Positions 49,912-62,431 of a DNA stretch of 64,000 nucleotides are shown one piece after another (within the stretch, counting starts at the first letter, position 1; every line of letters begins with the position of its first letter). The notes beneath the pieces were generated by a model that was given only the letters and a program-made list of their open reading frames with translations, was not told the origin of the DNA and did no database searches. The stretch lies in the NCBI RefSeq assembly GCF_000247695.1, contig NW_004624783.1, forward strand, positions 6,062,273-6,126,272. The letters run 5' to 3'. The translations under genes and the position numbers were made by a program. The stretch is from Heterocephalus glaber (Eukaryota > Chordata > Mammalia > Rodentia > Bathyergidae).

Positions 49912-50308
49912 TGTATCAGTTTCCTATGGCTACAAACACAAAGTACCACAAGCTGGCCAGCTTAAACAATGGAAGCTCGAAGAGCTTGAAATCAAAGCAT
50001 CAGCAGCATTGGTTTGTTGGGAGGAAGAATCTGTCCCATGCCTTTCTCCCAGCTTCCAGTGGCTTGTGGGCACTTGCTGCTTCTTAACTTGCAGATATAT
50101 TCCCCAAACTCTGCCTACACCTACACAGTATTCTGTGTGTCCAAATCGCCCCTTTTATAAGGACATCAGTCATATTGGATTAGGGTTCATCCTAATGACT
50201 TTAACTTCCCTACCTCTGTAGCAATCCTATTTCCAAATAAGATCATTCTGAGGTGCTTAGGTCACCTTTTTTTTTTTAGGGGGGCCACTGTTCAGCCTAT
50301 AACACCAC
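49912..50308. mobile_element. Ancient mammalian interspersed repeat, near complete
   Basis: Starts ATCAGTTTCCTATGGCTACA and ends GGGGCCACTGTTCAGCCTAT, with CTTTTATAAGGACATCAGTC and TTTCCAAATAAGATCATTCT between. The order matches a well-known widespread eutherian repeat whose name I cannot give with certainty. Confidence 0.55.
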
Positions 50309-50309
50309 C

Positions 50310-53300
50310 GAGGACATGGCCTGCTCCTGACACTTGGTGGCCAAGTCAGGGCTTTGTGGTTACAGAACCGAGCAGCATGTTAACAGCCAGAGGTGGGGAC
50401 TGTGCCTTGTCAAGGAGCAGTCGCAGGTAACTTCCCGAGGGCCTGCAATCCGCACCTGGGTCCCTAGCGCAGCAGCCTGTCAACGTGCACACAGCTTGGT
50501 TATATGCATTTTCCAGGTGTCACAGGATAGTTCAACATGTGGCAGGTCAGCCTTCGCTCTGCAGGCACAGATGAGCAGCCACCAGTCACATCCGAAGGTT
50601 CTCAGGAGACTTGGGGGCTGCAGCAGCTTTTGAGCTCTTACTTTGTCCCTGTGCCAGTGAGCCCTGGCAAGACCCTCCACTGGGGTCATTCCAGCAAGAA
50701 TTCTCTCAGGACCTATTGCCTAAAACATACTTACATCTCACACGGCCATTTGTATTCTTTCTAGAGTCCCTTTTTGCATTGCTGACTTCAAGAAAGCCAA
50801 TTAATTATTTCAGACACCATGATTACATGGACACAGTGATTAATCTGATAATGATAATCCTTTTTATGAAATTACCTCAGAAATGCTAACTTTTCATCTT
50901 TTGAAGCCCACTGTGCAAATTACTCTTAAGATTACACTGTACCAAAAAAAATTACACTGTACCATCTTTTAGCTCTGTAAATTTTTTTTTTTTTTTTTTT
51001 TTAGCTCCGTAAATCTTAACAGCACCTCCCATCCCCAAAAGCAATAACCACTGTCCTGAATTTATCAGATAGGTCAATCAGGAAAGAGGTGGGAAGACAG
51101 GAAATTGCAGGTGACTTGCACTGCAAATGGGGGTTGGGCTGATGGAATTGTTAGAACCCACTGTTGCTGGTTAGATACAGCGGGGACAGCCACCGCCTCA
51201 GGAAGCAGAGGGGCACATGGAGAGACGAACCAGCATGGCCCTTGCATCCCCACCAATGCACAGGGCTGGGCCTCTCCCAGCACATCCCACTTGGCCTCAG
51301 AGCCCGGAGACCTGGTTCACTGCCACCAACAGCTCACAGTCCCTGAAAGTCCTTGGGCCAGGGTAGGAGTGGGGAACACATGTGAGCTATTGTCTTCCAC
51401 GCTGCTGTATCCAACAGGCAAGGTACTGGACTGCAGGGTGGCTTTATAGATACTGTCACCTAGAAGGACTCTTAAAGCCTGGTGGGGCTACCAAGCCTGG
51501 AAGAAGTAGCAGCATCCACTTGCATTCTTTCTGTGAAAGCTACTGTCTTTTTCTATTTTGCAGTAACCCGGACACATGCTCATGTGCCCTATCAGAAGTG
51601 TGTTACATCTATGTGCAGCCAGTCTTAAGGTAACAGCACAGGTCTCGTGTTTGGAGAACTGCAGTTGTATGTACTGAGCACCTACTACGTGCCAGGCTCT
51701 GCGGAGTACAGAGGACACAAGAATAAGGGAGAGACCTCTTCAGCCCTCATGCGCTTCCATTCTGAGTCGGACAATAAACAAGATGAACACGAAGTGAGAA
51801 GGGAAGAAACAGTGCTAGTGCGTGTGTGTGGAGGGTGGGGGGTTATGCAGTTTTAAATCAAGGTATCAAGGAAGGCTGGGTGTCCTCAGAGTGACACTCT
51901 TGCTCTGGCTCAGCCTCACTGAGATGACAATGAATAAAGAACCAAAGGTGAGGGACACCATGTGGACATAGTAGGCCCATTCAGGGCAGAGGGAGGTGCC
52001 AGTGCAGAGGGCCAGGGCTGCCAAGCACGGAGCTGCAGGGAGGACACTGGCAGAGCCAGAGGCAGGCATTAGGTAGGGCAAGTGTGGAGTCTGCAGGCTG
52101 CAGAAAGAGCTGAAACGATGTGGCATTTTCCAGGTCTTCTCCAAGGGAAATTGTTCTGTTGGCCTTGTCCTTGCCCTTCTCCTCGGTTGTGGCCCCAAGG
52201 GGTACAGGTAGCCTGCAAGCATCTGAGAAAGCAGCACAGCCCCAGGAGCAGGACTGGCGTCAGCTGGGCAACTCAGCTACAGAGCATTCCCAGCCTGCTT
52301 CCCCCATGGTCCTTGCTGCTGTGAGCTCAAGCCATTCAAGTTCTCAGCTGTCCACCACCTCCCTCCCTGGTTCTCTCCCAGGCCTGGGTACTCTCCTGTG
52401 AGAGCTAAGGGACAAAACAAGCAGCCCACTCCCGAAAGGAGGAAGTGGGAGCCTATTTCAGACAGAACCTGTCACTGGGTCTGGGTCCCTGGGGCTGTCA
52501 GTCTCACCTCTGTGCCCGCCCCTTAGCTAAACTGCCATGGAAGTTTTCTGGAAAAAGCCAGCCAGGCTTGGGTTTGGGGGCCTCTGAGAGCTCTGGCGTC
52601 TACTTTCTGCTCCCTGGGTTGGTGTTTGCATTTTTGGTGAGACCTCTGCCACAGGAGTGCTCCTGTTCCCGGGGTTCATCCTCACTTCGTGGAGGGTGCC
52701 CAACTCCCCCAACTCGTGTTCCAAAACGACCCCTACTGGGTGGGGGTCCTTCCTCCCCACGGCTTCCCAGCCATTTCATCCCCACGAAGTCATACACAGC
52801 AGAGAGCCGCATCCTCCACCCTCTGGGTTTCCATGGAAACGGAGCGTTCTTTCCTCCTTCCCGCTCTGTTTACCTTGGTCAGGGACTGGCAGAAACCAGC
52901 TTGTTGGGGAAGGAGAGGTGGGCGGGGGCGAGCAGGAAGGAGGGAGCCAGCCCTAAACCTGATCATTCTGGTTCCATGTGTAGCCGCCCCCCCCCCCATC
53001 TCAGCCCTGGGCACCGCGGAGGAACCACTTGGGGCTGTGGAGGAAGAGGGGGCTCCTGAGAGTCCGAGCCTGAGTGCCAGCTCTAAGTGACTGGACCGAG
53101 TCTCAGGTCCTGCAGCCAGGGGAGCACTGACTAGGGCAGAGGGCAGGGTAGCACTGGAACACCTTCTAGGGTGCCACCCCAGGGTGCTGGACAGCTGCTA
53201 TGACCTGTAGGTGTCACTATGCCATGAGCCCTGTGCAGGCCAGGCTAGGCCAGGGGGAGGGAGCTGAAAGCCCGCCCTTGCTCCATGCCTGCGGCACTGC

Positions 53301-55325
53301 TGTGTCTGGTGACCAGTCCTGTGACCCCACAAGGACCTTCGGTGCGGCCCTTGGTTTAAAGCTTCCCGCCGCGCTTAGGCTGTGAGCCAAGGATTAATCC
53401 AGCTGTCTGCAAGCCACTCACTGCCCTCCATCCTCGCTTCCCACGCCTCTTCCTGGGGTCCCCAGGGGCCCCCTCAGTAGGCGCCAGAAGTGAGGTTTTG
53501 TCTTAGGAAATGGGTGCAGCGCGCTTTCTCACCCCTTCCTAGCCCTCCCCCCATGCACACTGGCTTGGTTCTCGAGGCTCCTGGTTGCTCTCCTCTTCCT
53601 CAGTTGCTCAGTGTGAGCCATCGCACTGTCCCACATCCCCGGCACTGGACAGTTACTAGGTGCTGTTAGCAGGGCCCCGCCATCCCCAGGGGGCAGCAGA
53701 GAAGCCACACAGGTCTGCTTCTTGGCGATGCCTTAGCCGGAGCACCTTAGCTGGCCATCTTGCTACAACCTGAAAACCAGGCCTCTGATCCCCGGCGATG
53801 TGGTCAGTGGTCAGCGGGCATTGGGCAGCCGTGGTGCTTTGAGGACCCATCGCCCACTTCTAGAACACCCTCCCTACCCGGCCCGAGGATTCACCGCCCG
53901 CCCAAGCCCTGTCCCCATCACCACCACCCCAACCCCAGGTTCCCTTTAAGGGTCCTCAGCCAGGCAGCCGGTTAGGCGCAGGGGCTTGAGCGTTTTTTCA
54001 AGTCAGACCTCACAGGATCACAGGTGGGCACCTTCCTCCAGGATTGGAGGGTCTGGAAACCTCCTTGGCAAAGCACTTACCTTGGCTGGCCTTGGCCTAC
54101 CAATCTATGAAATGGGGCTAAGATCTCCAGGCTTAGGTTGCAGTACAGGTTTGCTGAGGAGAAAATGCAGATGAAAATGCTGTGCTACATGGCAGGCCGA
54201 CATGACAGGACAAAGGCTGGGCTCTCCAGTGTGATGGGGTTCAGGTCAGGGGGAAAGCTGGCAGTCTAGTCTTGGGCTCCCTAATTTGCAGGTAACTCTG
54301 AGCAGCCTCTGTGCCCATGATTCTTGGGGACCACATCTTTGTGTGCTGCTGAGGGTGGGAAGATGCTGACACCTGAACCATAACCTGAGTGTGGCCGTCT
54401 CGGGGTAAAGTTCTGGTAATAAGACCCTGGATGCACCAGGTGCCTGGATGGTCTGGGTGCAATTCCTTGGGGTTTAAAGTGTATGCTCCCTTAGAGGGGT
54501 CAGGGGAGATTTTGGACACATCCTTGCACTTCCTGAGCCCCTGAAGCCAGGAAGCTTTAGGTGGAAGATTCAAAAAGGATAAACTGACCAGTCTGTCCCC
54601 TCTGAGGACTAATGCCAGTAGCTTTCTCCTCCTGGCCATTTCTAGTACTGCTCTAAAGCTCCTGGCCTGGTGTGGGGGGTCCCCAAAATGTGCCCAGAGA
54701 TCCTGGCTATCTCTGGCTTTTTCCCCAGGCCTGGTGCTGTGCTGGAGGGCCTACTGACCTTCCTTCCTGCAGGGGCTGTTGAGCTCCTGCAGAGGTACCC
54801 GCCAGAGGAGCTGAGAGAAGCAGCTCACTTGGCAGTCCCTGTGTCCATGTAGGATGAGCAGATCTGTGGGGTCTGCTTGTTGTGTACTCAGGAGCCTCTT
54901 CCTCCCACCTGGCTGTGGAGTATATGAAAAAAAAAAAAAAACCTCTTCCTAAAATATGTTCTTGCTTGATTTTACAAATGGAAAGAATAGTGAGGAATAG
55001 GCTTTGGGCACCAGGATAAAATCACACTTAAAACTTGATGGACAGTATTATTTTTCAAAATCTCAGCTTCCCTTCCATTTTTTCCTACCATCAGCCTCTA
55101 GGACTCGAAGACTCCAAAATGCCAGTCAGGCTCCATTTGAATCAATGAGGAGCTTCACGAAAACTCTCGCCATGGCCTTTGAGTCACCCAACCCTTTACA
55201 GCTGGACTTGGAGAACAAATTATTTAATGTTGCTAGAAAATACAGCTTCTCTGCCAGCCCCAGGACAGACTATCATGACTGAGCTGAGAGCAGACCTCTG
55301 CTCTCCCAACCCCTCAGGTCATCAT
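50310..55325. other. GC-rich, SINE-poor intergenic block
   Basis: Five kilobases without an ID or B1 SINE. No exon recognised. Frames such as 52445-53059 (204 codons) have no known similarity and share the DNA with frames on the other strand. A weak MIR-like piece may lie near 54060-54180 and an ancient repeat near 51660-51790. Confidence 0.5.
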
Positions 55326-55329
55326 CTCC

Positions 55330-55550
55330 TTTTAGAACTGCACTAATAGGTGGCCACTAGCTGGCCACTAGCCATGTAAGGGTATTCACATTTAAGTAAT
55401 TAAAATTAAGTCAGTCAATTAATTCACAGTTCAGTTCCTAAGACACACTGGGCACCGCTGAAGTGGTCAGTAGCCACATGTGGATAGTGGCCGCCACAGT
55501 GCAGACACAGGCCATTTCCATCAGTGCAGAGAGCTCTGCTGGTCTAGGAC
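55330..55550. mobile_element. MER5A-like hAT DNA transposon remnant
   Basis: GGTGGCCACTAGCTGGCCAC, TTAATTCACAGTTCAGTTCC and AGTAGCCACATGTGGATAGT follow the MER5A consensus order. Confidence 0.75.
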
Positions 55551-56554
55551 GTGGGCCTTGCATCTGAAGTTAAGATGGAAGCTGGATAGCTTTACCAGCA
55601 TCCTCTCCCACCAAGGAGTGACTGCAGATTAACTGCAAGAGAAAGCGCTTGTGCTGTTCAGTTACAACAGCTTAGTACCTGCATTTTGACAAAATAGAAT
55701 TTTATAAATGTAACAGGAAAAGCAAAACGACCTAAACCAACTAAGCCACTGAAAGTGAGGGACATATACTTTCGAAGAGGTAAGAGAAATAGACCAAAGG
55801 AAAGAACACCTCTCTGGATAATATGTGTGATGGGCAGAAATTGTTTCTCTTTGTCCTTACAGATTACAGATTTACTGTGTGATATTTAAGATTATTTGTC
55901 CTTGGAAAGGGATGTTTGATCCAATAGTCACCCAATGGAAACACCAGAAAGTAAGAAGTGCATGTGCCATTCTGGAAGGGAGACCTTAGAAGTGAGTAGA
56001 CTTGGGGTGCCCTTACCTACTCTGGACTTCACAGATGTGGGAGGTGTACTGCTGGCAGGGCGGTTGGATGGGAATTGGCACAAAGTGGAGGTTTTGGAGA
56101 AGGAAGCATCTGGAAGACCAAGACCAGTGGTAGGAACTGTGCTCTCATCCCCAAAGGACCCCGGCACAGGGCTCAGCTCCCACCAGGCCTTTTCCCTTGG
56201 ATCACAAAGTCCTGTGACTCTGTACTTACTTTTAAATTCCCTGTAGCTCCTCTAACCCATAAGGAAAGTATAGATAAACCCATACAAACTTGTCCAGCAG
56301 AGTGTGGCCTACCCACAGTTGTTCCCTTGCTGATGGCCTTACGGAGGTAATGACCATGTATCCCTAAGTTCCAGATGGTCAGCAGACAGAAGAACCTGTG
56401 GCAGGACAAGGGGTAGAGGGTGGATGACTCGAAATATTAGAGAAAAGCTGACCCTGGTGGGGATAGTGAAGGGGGTGGCACAGATGCTTCTATCAAATAG
56501 GAAAGCTCACGTACACACAAATTATTTTCAGACAAGCAAGGTGGCCTTGAACCA
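55551..56554. other. Intergenic unique DNA before the KLHDC10 3' end
   Basis: No repeat or exon recognised. It could be an extension of the KLHDC10 3' UTR if a more distal poly(A) signal is used. Confidence 0.4.
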
Positions 56555-59500
56555 AATAGATGTGAATAAGATTTATTGATCAGATTGTTTTAGAAAACCA
56601 ACAGCAAAACACTGACAAGGTACATAAATACAGATTGGATGTTTCAAAGTAAATTCACTATATTTCCTACTTGCTTGTAGGAAACCAGGGAAGGTGGAAA
56701 AGCTGTCCTGATCATATGGCATGCACACCAGACTGCGAAAGGACTTCCACACTATTGAAGAGGACTGTGGCAAATAGCTTTAAAGTACGGCAAGCATTGT
56801 GTGTAGCCTCAGTATACCCTGCGGAAAGAGCGAAGCCTGGGCTCACCCCTCACAGACTGCATTTTAAAGGGAGGCTCCTCTTTCTTGCCTGGTTCTCCCA
56901 GCAGCTTGCCATTGTAGGTGCCATTACAGGGAGATGCCTGCGTTTCCCTGTGCAGCTCTGTGCAAGGCAGAGGCCTTAGGAGAGTCAGTGTGTTTTCTGA
57001 TGCCTCCTTTATATTCCAGATGTGTAGCTAGGACAACAGCAGTCACTACCGTTTGGTGAAATTGGCTTTCTCTCTGAAAACTGCCTCTGACTCACTCTGT
57101 ACACTGACTAAGCAGGGCTGGGAAAGAACTTCTCACAAGTTTTTAAAAATTAAAAACATGAAATTTACACCAAAAAGATGATATCACTTTTGAAGCACGA
57201 CTTAGAACTTCTGTTTATAACACCAGACAAGGGAAGGTCACTGTCCACCAAGTCTCACAACCTTAGAAGGGAAATGCCACTGCTGGGAATGATCTGGTGG
57301 CAGCACATCAAGGCTGCAGAACTCCACAGAGCCTTCTAGGCCCTACCAACATTCCAAGAGTTCCAAGGTATTCAGGGAACCAAAATAATTTAAATTAATG
57401 TGACCAGTTTTTGGAACTTACAATCATAAGGCCATAAACCCTCATATACCCTGGAGCTCAATACCAGAAAAATGAAAGGAAAAAACAAAAAAGGAAAATG
57501 GCTGTTTGTGCTACATCAGCTTGCTGGCAGGTAGACAGTGCCACTCTAAACATCTATAAGAACACATAAGAACAAACTGGGCTTTTAGGGTATACAGATC
57601 AACACAGTCAGTGAGGATAATCCAAGCTTTCCTATATACCAGGCTATACAACTGGAGAAGGTATCACCAAAGGAAGAAACAAAACAGCAAAGATTTGTCA
57701 GGAGCCAAAGAAATCTGTTGAAATGATGGGATCCCCGTGCCTGTCACACAAAGCTTGTTTTCCCCAAAGGTGCTAAGAGTACTCTGGCGGTTTAGGGGAG
57801 CCAGCCTAGGACTTGCCAGGAGACAGTGCTCAAGACTGACACCTAAACTCAGGACCACCACCTGTGGCTCCTCACGGCAGCCCCAATCAATGGTCATTGC
57901 ACGGACCAAGCACAGCGAAGTGGGCTGCGTATATGTTTGCTGGTTGCTAGCCCCTCTATGTCACCCCCTTTTCCAACTACTCATCCCATTGAAAAAGAGG
58001 TGCTTGTGGGAAAGGGACAGGGTAGAAAAAGAAATGTAAATGCATCAACTGTTGGACAGAAAATTGGAAACACTGATTAGCCATGGATTTCAGTTATCTG
58101 TGCTTTACTCTTGCCACTCTGGGTACCCAAAGGTTAATGTCAACATACCTTTTGCTTAGAAATGTTAATATATTTATTTTCATACTTTAAAATCTAGCTA
58201 TGTGATGGACATAAATGGTGTAGAGAAAATCTGTTCACTGTGTCATCAGGGCCCTGAAAAAAGAAGATTCTGCCAGTAAAAAGGATTTTTTTGGCCTCTG
58301 AAGAAGGATTAAAATCTCAATCTATTCTATATCAGTTTATAGTATGTTCAGGGTATGGAAAATACTTTATAAAATGAGGAAAGCATAATTTTCATCATTT
58401 AATAAGGTATTACATTCCCAGATAAGTTAGTGTATATATGGGAGAAATGACAGCACTAAATAGTAGGTTTTAATTCTCCACTTAGCAAACGCCTTACAAG
58501 TGGACTTCCTTGTTCCTGGGTAGGACATACACACATGACATAGTACAAAGGTAATTGGGGAAAAAAATCTCAACTTTAACAAACCCAAGGAACGGTAAGT
58601 CTCTATGAACTGGAGAAAGAAAACATGGACTTGAAAATCCAGCTTTATCAAGAGCTGGCTTAAGCCAGGTGATCACACTGAGAATTCCTGTCATAATTTT
58701 ATCTAAAGTAGTGAGCTGGTTTCCCCAAGACAGATACAAGAAAAAGCTAACTGTTTTATAGTCACACCCTGTATATAATCTGTATATATCCATATGTATT
58801 TCTATATATTGCACTTCAGTTTCCAGGACTGCAGGAAGAGGGGAGCACTGCAGAGAGGCAGAGGAGCAGTAGGTGTAACCTTTCCCACACCAAGTAACAG
58901 CGTTACTTGCTTCCAAGTGCTGGCTAGAGATACACTAAAGTGCCTGGCGACCCTTCTATAAAAGTCCAGTCACCCTCATTTAACTCCTCATTCACAGCCT
59001 CATTTGGTACTGAAAATGTGCATATGAGGGGCTTTACCATATTCCCAAGCTGGCTGTACCACAACATTTTCACTAGTGTGATAAGAAGACACTTTACACC
59101 AAGGACACGTTCTTTTCTGAAAATGTCACACATATTTTCACTTTGATGTCACTTCAATGCCAGGCCTCCAACATCTACCACAAAGAAGACTGCCCTCAGA
59201 AGGCTTTCAAACAAGATGCCAGCAAGCATGGATTGGCTCAGACCCCCGTCTCCAGCTTTCTGTGCAGCACAGCCAGAGACCTGCTCATGTCCTAAGGACC
59301 ACAGAAGCCTAAATGTAGAGGCTGAGCATTCAGTCTTTGGTCCTTATATATTTCAATGCAAAAATCCTTTTTCCACCCTAATTAGCATCCCTTGTTTAGT
59401 TTGGGATATAATTCCACCAAATAGCCAGAGATCAGGCTGAAGTCATGCAGCAAGGCTCTGTTTTGAACTAGTGGAGCTGCTCTGACTGACTTGCCTAGCA

Positions 59501-61341
59501 GTGGGTAGTGAGAGGTTAAACCACGGGATTGGGAAATGGCAAGCTATAGGGGGAGTCAACCCCTAGGGGAGCTGCTCTTTTTTCTGCATCTTCCTCACAC
59601 TCCTCACCCCCCAGGAAAAGGACCCAAACTCACAGATGAGTTCTTACAAGGCTTTGCAGAATACATGCTGTATGAACTCAACCCAACACGAATGGGATAG
59701 AATAAGACCTAGAAATTAGGAGTCCAAGTCTAGAGGCCACAGTTTTCTCTTCCCCAGAACTGAACACCAGATGGTAACTTGTTAGCCATAACTCAAAGGT
59801 ATTTTAAATCTATACATAAGCCAAAGAGATCCCTTCTGGGGTAAAAGAAAAAAGAATTTTAAAAGCTGAGTGAAAAAGAGGCACTTAAAGGAAAAATGTG
59901 TCCCAAATCTCCCATGTGGGTGTCCAGTCATGAAGGGACCTTGGGTGGGTCAGCACTGTGCCTTCCCATGCCCCTTTGGCACCTTGAGAACACCTGCAGA
60001 TGCCCAGATGCTCATGCCGAGCACCTTGCTCAACTCCTCTAGCAGCGTGATGTCAAAGCAAGTGAAAACATAGGTGATTTTTAGAACTAACAAAACAAAT
60101 AGAACTAAATTTTCACACCAAAAAAAGCAAATGATACTCAGTTTCATTCCTTCCTTGTGCTAGTTTTTAAATGATTCTTGGCTCTTCAGAAAGGATGACT
60201 TGTGGCTTTTCTCTCAAACCTTTTATCCAATTACTAGACAAGTACGGCACCGTGCACACTGAAGCAGACAGCAAAGAAGGCAACAAGCTAAGGCGTAATC
60301 ATGGGCCAACTGCCTGAGAGAATGGCAGGGACATGGTCCAGAGATTAGGACAGAAGCAAGTTCTGAGAAGGAAATGGCCAATATGACAGTCAAAGCAGAA
60401 GCCAAGTTAGCAAGTCCGAGGGGCGCAGGTGCTTGCTGTCCTGCTCTCCCCTCCATGGCCTTCACACTGCATATTTAGGGTCTACAATTCCCCATGAAAG
60501 AATTCAAAGAGATATTTAAAGCCATTACTAAGCATCAGAGAATTTAAAAACTGCCCAGAAAGAACTCTGACAACCATAAGTTTTTCAATTTAAAACTTTT
60601 TTGACAACCGTTAAGTTTCTCAATTTAAGAACAACACAAAGACTCTGACATGACATGCACAAGTCTTTTGACAAGCCAACTCTATCCACTGGTGGTACTA
60701 TAAGGATGAGAAAAAAAAATCACTAACCAAGAGTTGCTGAGCTACTTCACCTTCCTCCAAAGCCAAAGGATAGGTTTAGGTACTCATGCAGTAAGATGTC
60801 AACTACTGCTGCCATTAGAGCCTGCTACTCTGATACATCTTGAAACCACCAAGTTAAACACCCAGGTTTCAGGATAACCTGCAAGATTGTAAAAGTCAGT
60901 CTTGTCATTCTATCCTCCAAACTACTACTTGCAGCTGTTGCTGGATTTTAAAATTTTACCTTTGTTGATAATTTGTGGAGCACTGGCTGACATGGTCAGT
61001 ATGTTCAGAATTCCTTTTTTAAAACTCCTTTATCTTCTCTTGATTCATAAAATTAGTAAGGTACTTTCAGGCTTTCCCTCAACTCTATCAAGAAAAAGGG
61101 AATATGTGAATGAGTATATGAGTGTGTACTGGGGCAGGAGGGAAAGAAGTAAAGAAAAAGTGACGTAGGAAAGTGATATGTCTATAAACTTAACCAATTT
61201 ATGGAAAGGCATCTGATGTATTTTCTGAATAAGGCCTTGATCAGGGTAACCAATCCTCTTTGTAGCACATTCTACACTGCCCATAAATAAAGGAGTCTCT
61301 TAAATTAACATTTCCAGTATCAATGAACAGTCCAGAAATCC
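56555..61341 (-). other. KLHDC10: KLHDC10 3' UTR (probable)
   Basis: About 4.8 kb of unique sequence after the stop, with no ID or B1 SINE at all, unlike the SINE-dense DNA elsewhere. It ends just past a minus-strand AATAAA. SINE exclusion, orientation and length all fit a single terminal-exon UTR. Confidence 0.7.
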
Positions 61342-62431
61342 TCATTTCAAGCGCTCGATGAGTCCCTGTGTTAGTCCAAGGTGCAGAAGCTGTGTTCGGG
61401 AGAGATTTGCTAGGTTGGGGAAGGCCGCGAGCAGCTTCTCCCATGCCAATTCCAGCAGGTTAGGCACCACCAGCCAGATCTTAAACAATGACCCAGTCCG
61501 TTTGTTTTCGTGGATGTTCACCACTCCTCCATGAATGTACATGCAACCAGCCTATGAACAAATAGCAGTCAAAAGAGGACACATTCTAACAGGACAGAAA
61601 TAGATATCAACGCTGAAGGCTCAGCAAGAAAAGGAAAGGAAAAAAAAAGCATAGTAGATTGAATCAAGATGACCTGAAACAAAAAGTTTCTCAGGCTGGG
61701 GATGTAGCTTAGTGGTAAAGTGCTTCCCCAGCATGCATGAGGCCCTGGGTTCAATTTCCAACTCCAGAAGAATTTGTCACTGATCCCAACATAGGCAGAG
61801 ATCAAAGAGAGTTGAAATAATACAGGAAAATTTAAATAATAAGGAAAAAACTACAGTTTGTGTTTTTTTTTACGTCAACAACTTTACTTTCTATTCACTA
61901 ACATTAAACTTAGACTATATTAAGTATCCAAAGTCAAGTGCTGGGAACAAAGATGAAAATAAAGGTCTTTGCAGTGGTATCATAATTCAATAATATGGTG
62001 TCAGAGGTAAAGCTATTATATTCTCCCAGGAAACACCTTTGATAAAACTGTCAGGGCCTAAAATGCCACATGTAGTGTTTCTTTTATATTTACAGTGTTC
62101 TTCTAATTTGGATACAATGGTATTTTCCTTGCCTTTTCTCTGAGGAAGAGCAAGCTTCAATAGGAAGTTAAAAAAAAAAATTCTTAATCCAAGGTTTGCC
62201 AATATCAGCATCTTTTTTCTTGCTAGTATCTCTAAAAAGATTTGCTTATCATCTACAACTATGAAAGGAAAATATGAAAATAAAAACTTACTGGTGTAAC
62301 AGCTGCACAGTGAAAATAAACTGGCTCTGGCATGGTAGCGGGGAGTTTTACCCATTGAAAAGACTGCAGATTCAACTTCCAGATATCTCCCAGGATCACT
62401 TCTCCATTATAGCCCCCACAAATAAATACAT
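56555..62431 (-). CDS. KLHDC10: Kelch domain-containing protein 10, 3' end (partial)
   Basis: The last two coding exons and a 3' UTR of about 4.8 kb are present; upstream exons lie beyond the right edge. KLHDC10 is a substrate receptor of Cullin-2 ubiquitin ligases. It recognises C-terminal degrons, including alanine tails added during ribosome-associated quality control, and is also linked to ASK1 regulation (family knowledge). The visible part holds the last Kelch repeat (GGYNGEVILGDIWKLNL with the conserved GG and W) and the helical C terminus LLELAWEKLLAAFPNL to GLIERLK, where the elongin/cullin-binding box is expected. The sequence is nearly identical to human; one difference is N for S before LLELAW. 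Confidence 0.95.
56572..56577 (-). promoter_or_regulatory. Candidate KLHDC10 poly(A) signal AATAAA
   Basis: TTTATT on the plus strand, in the context ATCAATAAATC on the minus strand. The sharp end of the SINE-free block around it supports use as the distal signal. Cleavage would fall near 56550-56560. Confidence 0.55.
61342..61551 (-). CDS. KLHDC10: KLHDC10 last coding exon with stop
   Basis: Minus-strand acceptor TTTGTTCATAG before 61551. Codes AGCMYIHGGVVNIHENKRTG, then SLFKIWLVVPNLLELAWEK through LTQGLIERLK and TGA (61344-61342). Contains the final Kelch blade and the C-terminal helices. Confidence 0.96.
   Translation of the reverse strand, partial: AGCMYIHGGVVNIHENKRTGSLFKIWLVVPNLLELAWEKLLAAFPNLANLSRTQLLHLGLTQGLIERLK
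61694..61770 (+). mobile_element. dID-type SINE in the last KLHDC10 intron
   Basis: GGCTGGGGATGTAGCTTAGT to GGTTCAATTTCCAACTCC; opposite in direction to the gene. Confidence 0.8.
62292..62431 (-). CDS. KLHDC10: KLHDC10 penultimate coding exon
   Basis: Minus-strand acceptor TTTCTTGGCAG before 62431 and donor GTAAGT at 62291. It has 140 nt, phase 1 in and phase 0 out, coding DVFICGGYNGEVILGDIWKL, then NLQSFQWVKLPATMPEP and VYFHCAAVTP. Contains a Kelch repeat core. Confidence 0.95.

Noticed and set aside
52445..53059. 204-codon plus-strand frame
   Set aside because: No recognised domain; overlapping long frames on both strands show it is due to high GC.
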